Source: Lysobacter sp.
GTDB taxonomy: Bacteria > Pseudomonadota > Gammaproteobacteria > Xanthomonadales > Xanthomonadaceae
Direction of reading: 5' to 3'
Length of the DNA: 64,000 bases
NCBI GenBank assembly: GCA_008015835.1
Contig: SSGH01000031.1
Coordinates: 1 to 64,000 of the forward strand
Shown here: positions 59,044 through 64,000 of the stretch, piece by piece
Layout: every line of letters starts with the position of its first letter
Numbering within the stretch: the stretch's first letter is position 1
Position numbers and translations under genes: made by a program
Notes under the pieces: generated by a model
What the model was told of the DNA's origin: nothing
Database searches by the model: none
The model's input: only the letters and a program-made list of their open reading frames with translations

Positions 59044-59364
59044 TCACGCTTTTTGCGACTCGGCGATCATCCGGGCCAATTCGCCGGATTCGTACAGCTC
59101 GAGCGTGATGTCGCAACCGCCGATCAGCTCGCCGTTGATGAACAACTGCGGGAAGGTCGGCCAGTTCGAGAAACGCGGCAAATTCGCGCGCACTTCGGGG
59201 TCTTCCAGCACGTTGATCGAGCGATAGTCGCTGGCGCCGGCGGCTTTCAGCGCCTGCGCGGTGCGGCTGGAAAAGCCGCACATCGGGAATTGGGGCGTGC
59301 CTTTCATGAACAGCACGATCGGATGGCCTTCGACTTCGGATTGGATCCGTTCCATCACGGACAT
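59044..59364 (-). CDS. grxD: Monothiol glutaredoxin GrxD
   Basis: 106 residues. The CGFS active site (Cys29) identifies the class that binds and carries 2Fe-2S clusters with glutathione. FPQLFINGELIGGCDI is the conserved GSH-binding region. Divergent from sodB across a 251-bp spacer. Confidence 0.96.
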   Translation of the reverse strand: MSVMERIQSEVEGHPIVLFMKGTPQFPMCGFSSRTAQALKAAGASDYRSINVLEDPEVRANLPRFSNWPTFPQLFINGELIGGCDITLELYESGELARMIAESQKA

Positions 59365-59615
59365 CGGTGTCTCCTACGGATGGCGCGTCCGACGGGAGCC
59401 GGGTTCGCGCGCTGTGGGGTTAGAATTGCGGTTCGCTATTGTAGAACCTAACTCGGGCGACGGCTCGCGTTGATCTCTCGGCGGTTCGCGATCCGCGAAC
59501 GTCCGAGCGCGCGACGCGGTCGCTTTCCCCCACCGCCGTCGCCGGAGCGCCCGCTCCGGACGTCGCCCCCTTTCCGCGCATTCGCACGACCGCGCCCCAC
59601 GACCAAGGACCCGCC

Positions 59616-60194
59616 ATGGCCATCGAACTGCCCGCCCTGCCCTACGACCGCACCGCTCTGGAACCGCATATTTCGGCCGAGACCATCGATTTCCATTACG
59701 GCAAGCATCACCAGACCTACGTCACCAACCTCAACAACATGATCGGCGGCACCGAGTTCGCCGAGATGTCGCTGGAGGAGATCGTCCGCAAGTCGCAAGG
59801 CGGCATGTTCAACAACGCGGCGCAGGTGTGGAACCACACGTTCTACTGGAACTGCCTCAAGCCGGCCGGCGGTGGCGCCCCGACCGGCAAGCTCGCCGAA
59901 GCCATCGACGCCGCGTTCGGCGGTTTCGACAAGTTCAAGGAAGAATTCACCAAAACCGCGATCGGCACCTTCGGTTCGGGTTGGGCCTGGCTGGTGCAGC
60001 GCCCGGACGGCGCGCTGGCCCTGGTCAGCACCTCGAACGCCGCCACGCCACTGACCGGCGAGGACACCCCGCTGCTCACCTGCGACGTGTGGGAACACGC
60101 CTACTACGTCGACTACCGCAACGCCCGCGCGAAGTACGTCGAAGCGTTCTGGAACCTGGTGAACTGGGATTTCGTCGCCGCGCAGATGAAGTGA
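59616..60194 (+). CDS. sodB: Superoxide dismutase, iron type
   Basis: 192 residues, family length. Metal ligands His27 (FHYGKHH), His in WNHTFYW, Asp in DVWEHAYY and the following His. Gln in AAQVWNHT is typical of Fe-SOD. No signal peptide, so cytoplasmic. Preceded by a Shine-Dalgarno-like AAGGA. Confidence 0.96.
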   Translation: MAIELPALPYDRTALEPHISAETIDFHYGKHHQTYVTNLNNMIGGTEFAEMSLEEIVRKSQGGMFNNAAQVWNHTFYWNCLKPAGGGAPTGKLAEAIDAAFGGFDKFKEEFTKTAIGTFGSGWAWLVQRPDGALALVSTSNAATPLTGEDTPLLTCDVWEHAYYVDYRNARAKYVEAFWNLVNWDFVAAQMK

Positions 60195-60429
60195 TCGCCG
60201 CACGGCGCTTTCGCCGCCATGCGTCACGACGAACGGCCGGGGCGACCCGGCCGTTCGCATGTCTGGAAAGACTGCGCGTGGCGGGCCGGGAACGGTCCGC
60301 GTGCGCGAATCGAGCCGCTAGCTCCGGCGTGCGCCCCGAGCGGGGACGCGTTCGCGTCCGACGAGCATGTCTTTCGCCGTTTTCACTGGCGAGCATCGTT
60401 CCCGACTCGGCCGCAATTGGAGGCGCCCC

Positions 60430-62271
60430 ATGGGCATCGAAGTCCGCGCGTATCGGCGCATCCGCTCCTCGTCGCTCGCCCTGCTCTGTCTGTTCGCGCT
60501 TCTCGCCTCGACCACGAGCTGCAAAAAAGACCCGCCGCCGAAACCCGACGACGAGCGTCCGGCGGCGCAGGCGAACAGCAAGGACCCGCATTGGGTGTAT
60601 CCGCCGTCCACGCCGCCGGCCCGCATCGCCGTGGTCTTCGTCCACGGTCTGTTCGGCGACACCGACGGCACCTGGACCGACGCGAAAAGCGGCCGCAGCT
60701 TTTTCGAATTCGCGAAAGCCGCGCCCGGCATCGGCGACAAGATCGAAGTTTTCGCCTTCGGTTTCACCTCGAAGATGGCCGGCGGCGGCTCGCTAGACAT
60801 CCGCGAAGCTTCGAACAAGCTCTACGATCATCTGCGCTTTCACGGCCTGATGCAGTACGACAACATCGTGTTCGTCGGTCACAGCATGGGCGGGTTGGTC
60901 GCGATGCGAACGGTGATCGGCAATGCCGATCTCAGCGAGAAGACGCCGCTGATGATTCTGTACGCATCGCCGCAGGAAGGCTCGCAAGTCGCGCAAATCG
61001 GCAAACTACTGATCCCCAACGGCGCGCTCGGGCAAATGACACCGGCCGACGCCAACGATTACCTCCAACAATTGAGCGACGATTGGGTGCGCCTGAAACA
61101 GCGCGGCCGCGCGCCGTTCGTCGAATGCGCCTACGAAACCAAGAAAACCTTCGGGGTCATGATCGTGCCGTGGTCCAGCGCCACCCGCTTCTGCGACGCG
61201 GTCGCGCCGGGCATCGGCGACGCCGATCATTTGTCGATCGTCAAACCCGATCGCCCGGAACACGACGCGGTGATCCGTTTCGTGGTGTCGATGCGCGAAC
61301 ACGTGCTGCCGCGGCTGGAAGCGACGTCGTGGGAAACGCCCGACTTCATCGGCGAAGACCGACACTGGGTGTATTCGCTGGGCAACGTGACGAATCGCAA
61401 TCCCGCGGTGCTCAAGAACGCCAGCAAAGTGCGGCAACGTTACGAAATCGCCGCGCTCGCCGGCAAAGATCTGCTGATCCTGCCGGCGTTGGAACCGGGC
61501 AAGCCGCGCGAGCTGTCGCCGGGGCAAAGCGAAACCCTGGAATTCGTCGTGCTGGGCGACCTGCGCCCGGAATATCGCTTCGATCTGAAACTCTCGTCGT
61601 TGGAAACGCGCACGGTGCTGGTGCGGATTCCGAACATGGCGGCGGCGCAGGCCGAACGCGATGCGCAACAGGCGGCGTTCGCGCAGAAGATCCGCGATTT
61701 CATCGCGTCGCCGGAACAAGTCGCGCGCTTCGAGCGTTTGCCCGAAGCGCAGACGCAGGCCGTCATCGCCGATTTCGCCAGAACCACGTTCGCCGAGCGC
61801 ATTCCCGGCTTGAACGAAGGCGGCCAATGGTTGCTGGCCAGCGATGCGCTGGCGCGGATCAATTTCCTCGATAGCGCCGCGGCGGCGTTGAGCCAAGCGA
61901 AAACCCGACTGCCCGCGGCGATCGAGCAGCCGAGCGTGGAGCGTCTGGACAGCGCGATTCGGCTGCGCGCGAACGAACGTCCGGATCGTCCGACGACGCC
62001 GCAACCGCGCCCGACCGATGCGCGCGCCGCGGCGCCGCTCGAAACCGCGCCGCGCACCGCGCGCCAACAAGCCGTGTATCTGGACCTCGCCGAACAGGCG
62101 CAGAAAATCGACGCGCTCAAACCCGAAGGCTTGGTGCTGGAGGGCGATGTGATGCACGCGCGCGGCGACCGCGCCGCCGCCGCCGCCGCGTATCGCGACG
62201 CGGGCGCGATCCGGCCTTCGCCGGTGGTCACGCGCAAACTGGACGCGGTGTCGACCGAGCGACATCGCTGA
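60430..62271 (+). CDS. Large alpha/beta-hydrolase lipoprotein-like protein
   Basis: 613 residues. An N-terminal hydrophobic signal ends in STTSC|KKD (Cys31, an imperfect lipobox), so it may be a lipoprotein. Residues about 60-280 are an alpha/beta hydrolase with FVHGLFGDTDGTW (oxyanion) and FVGHSMGGLVAM (Ser152). Residues about 300-600 lack a clear domain and are Ala-rich with a TPR-like end. Lipase or esterase function is inferred. It could be envelope-related. Confidence 0.75.
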   Translation: MGIEVRAYRRIRSSSLALLCLFALLASTTSCKKDPPPKPDDERPAAQANSKDPHWVYPPSTPPARIAVVFVHGLFGDTDGTWTDAKSGRSFFEFAKAAPGIGDKIEVFAFGFTSKMAGGGSLDIREASNKLYDHLRFHGLMQYDNIVFVGHSMGGLVAMRTVIGNADLSEKTPLMILYASPQEGSQVAQIGKLLIPNGALGQMTPADANDYLQQLSDDWVRLKQRGRAPFVECAYETKKTFGVMIVPWSSATRFCDAVAPGIGDADHLSIVKPDRPEHDAVIRFVVSMREHVLPRLEATSWETPDFIGEDRHWVYSLGNVTNRNPAVLKNASKVRQRYEIAALAGKDLLILPALEPGKPRELSPGQSETLEFVVLGDLRPEYRFDLKLSSLETRTVLVRIPNMAAAQAERDAQQAAFAQKIRDFIASPEQVARFERLPEAQTQAVIADFARTTFAERIPGLNEGGQWLLASDALARINFLDSAAAALSQAKTRLPAAIEQPSVERLDSAIRLRANERPDRPTTPQPRPTDARAAAPLETAPRTARQQAVYLDLAEQAQKIDALKPEGLVLEGDVMHARGDRAAAAAAYRDAGAIRPSPVVTRKLDAVSTERHR

Positions 62272-62413
62272 GCCGTCGATTCGCGCGCGACCGTCGTCGC
62301 GCACGCATCGCGCGCAACCCATACGCGAGATGAACCCGGCGGAGGCGCGGGTCAACGCGGCGGCTCGTCGCGCATTTTCCATCGCGAGTCCCCTCACGTT
62401 TTCGGAGTTCGCG

Positions 62414-62842
62414 ATGACCTTCCGCTTCTCGATTCTCGCTCCCCTCGCGCTCGGCGCGAGTCTGCTGTTTTCGTCCTGCGCCAGCGCGCATCCGCACGAC
62501 CGCGACGGCAACCCGCCCGGCCCCGCCGGCGGCCCCGGCACGAATTGGGAAAACCCGCCGGGTTGGCGCGGCGGCCCTGGCGCATCGCCGGATTACCGGT
62601 ATTACAAACACGCCGGCAAACGCTACAAATTCACCGTCGTCGGCGGCGGCTATTACTTCAACGCCCAGTACGGCTATTGGCACCCGCATTACGGTTGGTG
62701 GAATCAAAGCGCGCGCTGCTGGCGCGATCGCGACGGCAACCCGCCGGGCCCCGCCGGCGGCCCCGGCACGAACTGGGAAAACCCGCCCGGCCGCAAAGGC
62801 GGCCCCGGCGCCTCGCCGGATCGCTACGGGCGCTGCCGCTGA
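62414..62842 (+). CDS. Secreted Gly/Pro-rich protein with a duplicated segment
   Basis: 142 residues. Signal peptide or lipoprotein signal (FSSC at residues 19-22). Two near-identical segments of about 30 residues (RDGNPPGPAGGPGTNWENPP...) flank a central YRYYKHAGKRYKF/GYWHPHYGWW region. The duplicate DNA segments are also near-identical. GGAG lies seven bases before ATG 62414; longer starts were discarded. Function unknown. Confidence 0.75.
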   Translation: MTFRFSILAPLALGASLLFSSCASAHPHDRDGNPPGPAGGPGTNWENPPGWRGGPGASPDYRYYKHAGKRYKFTVVGGGYYFNAQYGYWHPHYGWWNQSARCWRDRDGNPPGPAGGPGTNWENPPGRKGGPGASPDRYGRCR

Positions 62843-62846
62843 ACGC

Positions 62847-62934
62847 ATCGCCGACGAATCGCCGACGAATCGCCGACGAATCATCGACGAATCATCGACG
62901 AATCATCGACGAATCATCGACGAATCATCGACGA
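62847..62934. repeat. 11-bp tandem repeat, eight copies
   Basis: Three copies of ATCGCCGACGA followed by five of ATCATCGACGA, with no spacer, starting four bases after the upstream stop. Eleven bases is not a multiple of three, and it lies outside genes. Copy number could vary by slippage. Confidence 0.95.
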
Positions 62935-62940
62935 ACCGAA

Positions 62941-62970
62941 CGACGACGGCCGGACCTCCGGCCGTCGTCG
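62941..62970. terminator. Hairpin after the tandem repeat
   Basis: CGACGACGGCCGG-ACCT-CCGGCCGTCGTCG, a 13-bp perfect stem. No T-run follows, so it may be a weak terminator or mRNA-stabilising hairpin. Confidence 0.55.
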
Positions 62971-63106
62971 CGTTGGCGCGTCCGAAACGCCAACCGGCGG
63001 ACCGCGCAAAGCCTTGCCTGCGGCCCTGCGGCTGGCGATACTCGGCGTATTCTTTTCACGGGTCGCGCTAGGGATGGACGGGAAGTCGAACGCCGCGCTC
63101 CGCGCG

Positions 63107-63493
63107 ATGCCCACACCGCGCCGGGTACTCCCGGGGCTGCTCTTACTTCTCGCAGGCTGCGCCATGACCTCGACCAAAGACTCGGAACGACACTTTCTCC
63201 AGCGGATCGCCGATACGCTCGCCCAACAGGACTCCGCCGTCGTGAAGGCCTCGGAGCTCACCGATTTCGATTGGGACACGCTGTGCTTCGAACGGGATAA
63301 GAAACTCTTGCTCAAGTTCTCGTCCGGCGGCCAGGAAACGGTGTTCGCCTTGCCTTACGAAACCCACTACGTCGCCGAACCCTACGTGGAGAAATCGCTG
63401 GCCGAGCGCTGCGTCGGCCGCGAGGATCGGATCGTGATCCGCAAGAAATATCCCGGTTACCAAGACGTCATCGAATTCCAACAAGCGGACTGA
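63107..63493 (+). CDS. Small lipoprotein, candidate effector immunity protein
   Basis: 128 residues. Lipobox LLAGC at Cys18; residue +2 is Ala, so outer-membrane sorting is predicted. The rest is soluble, with ELTDFDWDTLCFERDKK and EDRIVIRKKYPGYQD. It ends 12 bases before the gene cut by the window edge. X-T4SS immunity proteins are often periplasmic lipoproteins encoded just upstream or downstream of their effectors; this is inference. Start could also be ATG 63074. Confidence 0.7.
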   Translation: MPTPRRVLPGLLLLLAGCAMTSTKDSERHFLQRIADTLAQQDSAVVKASELTDFDWDTLCFERDKKLLLKFSSGGQETVFALPYETHYVAEPYVEKSLAERCVGREDRIVIRKKYPGYQDVIEFQQAD

Positions 63494-63505
63494 TAGGAGC
63501 GCACC

Positions 63506-64000
63506 ATGGCCGACTACACCAATCCCAGCGGTATGAAGCGCGAAATCGAGCAGGAAGCGTATCGCTACTACGAAGAATTCACCGGTCGGCGTCTGGCGCG
63601 CGACGACCAAGGCAATATTCGTCCGCAGGGGCACAACGACGAACTCGACGCGTTCCGCCATGCCTACACCAGCGGCCGCGTCACCCAGCACGCGCTCGGC
63701 CAGCAGTGGGTCGCCCGCCATTTCGGCGACGACAACGAAATCGGCCCCGCGCATCGCAACGATCCCTACGAACACCGCATGGATCTGTGGAACAACGAAG
63801 TCGGCCGTCGTCTGGGCGACGATACCTCCGGCCCGCGCGAGCTGGCGCAGCGCACGTTCGAAGCGATGCGCGACGGTACGCTGGTGACCGGCTTGTCCGA
63901 TCCGCGTTTGCGGCAGTTGTATCCGGACGATCCGCGTCTGCAGCGCCCCGCAGGCGACCCGGAACGCGAAATCCTCAGCTCGGGCGATGTCGACCGCATC
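63506..64000 (+). CDS. Partial gene, DUF6973-like protein, candidate X-T4SS effector
   Basis: The first 165 residues are seen; the gene runs off the window. No signal peptide. GHNDELDAFRHAYTSGRV and HRMDLWNNEVGRR resemble the conserved FRHA and MDLxNNxVG motifs of DUF6973-type domains, found in some X-T4SS toxins. The C-terminal part that would carry XVIPCD lies outside, so an effector role is not proven. AGGAGC lies before the ATG. Pairs with the lipoprotein gene 12 bases upstream. Confidence 0.75.
   Translation, partial: MADYTNPSGMKREIEQEAYRYYEEFTGRRLARDDQGNIRPQGHNDELDAFRHAYTSGRVTQHALGQQWVARHFGDDNEIGPAHRNDPYEHRMDLWNNEVGRRLGDDTSGPRELAQRTFEAMRDGTLVTGLSDPRLRQLYPDDPRLQRPAGDPEREILSSGDVDRI

Noticed and set aside
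62330-62413. A longer start for the Gly/Pro-rich secreted protein.
   Set aside because: The extension would bury the signal peptide; GGAG precedes the internal ATG at 62414.
62847-62934. The tandem repeat as a CRISPR or coding repeat.
   Set aside because: Units are contiguous without spacers and 11 bp is not a multiple of three, with no gene spanning it.

Overview
The window looks like a chromosomal segment from a GC-rich gammaproteobacterium of the Xanthomonadaceae/Lysobacteraceae, most like Lysobacter. Evidence for this is the gene order thrS-infC-(insert)-rpmI-rplT-pheS-pheT-ihfA-merR, a fimT-pilV-pilW-pilX-pilY1-pilE pilus cluster, an Oar-type TonB receptor, an NRPS cluster, and proteins whose C-termini resemble XVIPCD, the signal used by the bacteria-killing type IV secretion system (X-T4SS) of this order. 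No rRNA, insertion sequence or CRISPR array was seen.

Layout. 1-13,000 (minus strand): tRNA-Pro, a MerR-type regulator, ihfA, pheT, pheS, rplT (with an unusual helix-hairpin-helix tail) and rpmI. A ~4.6 kb insert then separates rpmI from infC. It holds two paralogous lipase-fold effectors with XVIPCD-like tails, an ankyrin-repeat protein that may be their immunity factor, and a patch of REP-like repeats. infC (ATC start) and thrS follow. thrS is preceded by a short Thr-rich leader peptide and a terminator, which looks like a transcription attenuator. 13,100-14,810 (plus): a fold-type IV aminotransferase coupled to a sulfotransferase-like protein. 14,870-30,250 (minus): a six-gene natural product operon, NRPS C-A-T, C-A-T, C-A-T-R, an MFS exporter, a DUF6875-like protein and a kynurenine-monooxygenase-like flavoenzyme. 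The probable product is a tripeptide, possibly N-acylated, released as an aldehyde or alcohol. 30,527-40,251 (plus, divergent from the NRPS operon): an eight-gene cluster with a class II aldolase, a duplicated nucleotidyltransferase, a methyltransferase, GT2, a GDPD-like protein, a membrane-protein/kinase fusion, a HAD phosphatase and a GT87-like membrane protein. It probably makes an unusual activated polyol or sugar and moves it onto a surface glycan.

40,365-44,181: tRNA-Val, a small membrane protein, uvrB, a solitary pseudopilin and tRNA-Asn. 44,426-51,282 (minus): the minor pilin/pilY1 operon of type IV pili, which ends at a strong terminator. 51,437-62,842: a LytS/AlgZ-type histidine kinase, ppnN, an Oar-like TonB receptor, MarC, a short-chain dehydrogenase, grxD, sodB, a lipoprotein-like alpha/beta hydrolase and a Gly/Pro-rich secreted protein with an internal duplication. 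62,843-64,000: an 11-bp tandem repeat, a hairpin, then a lipoprotein followed closely by a DUF6873/6973-like protein cut by the window end. That pair looks like a second effector/immunity module.

The genes fit a predatory or competitive lifestyle: contact-dependent killing effectors, a secreted peptide, type IV pili and a variable surface glycan, placed between conserved housekeeping genes.
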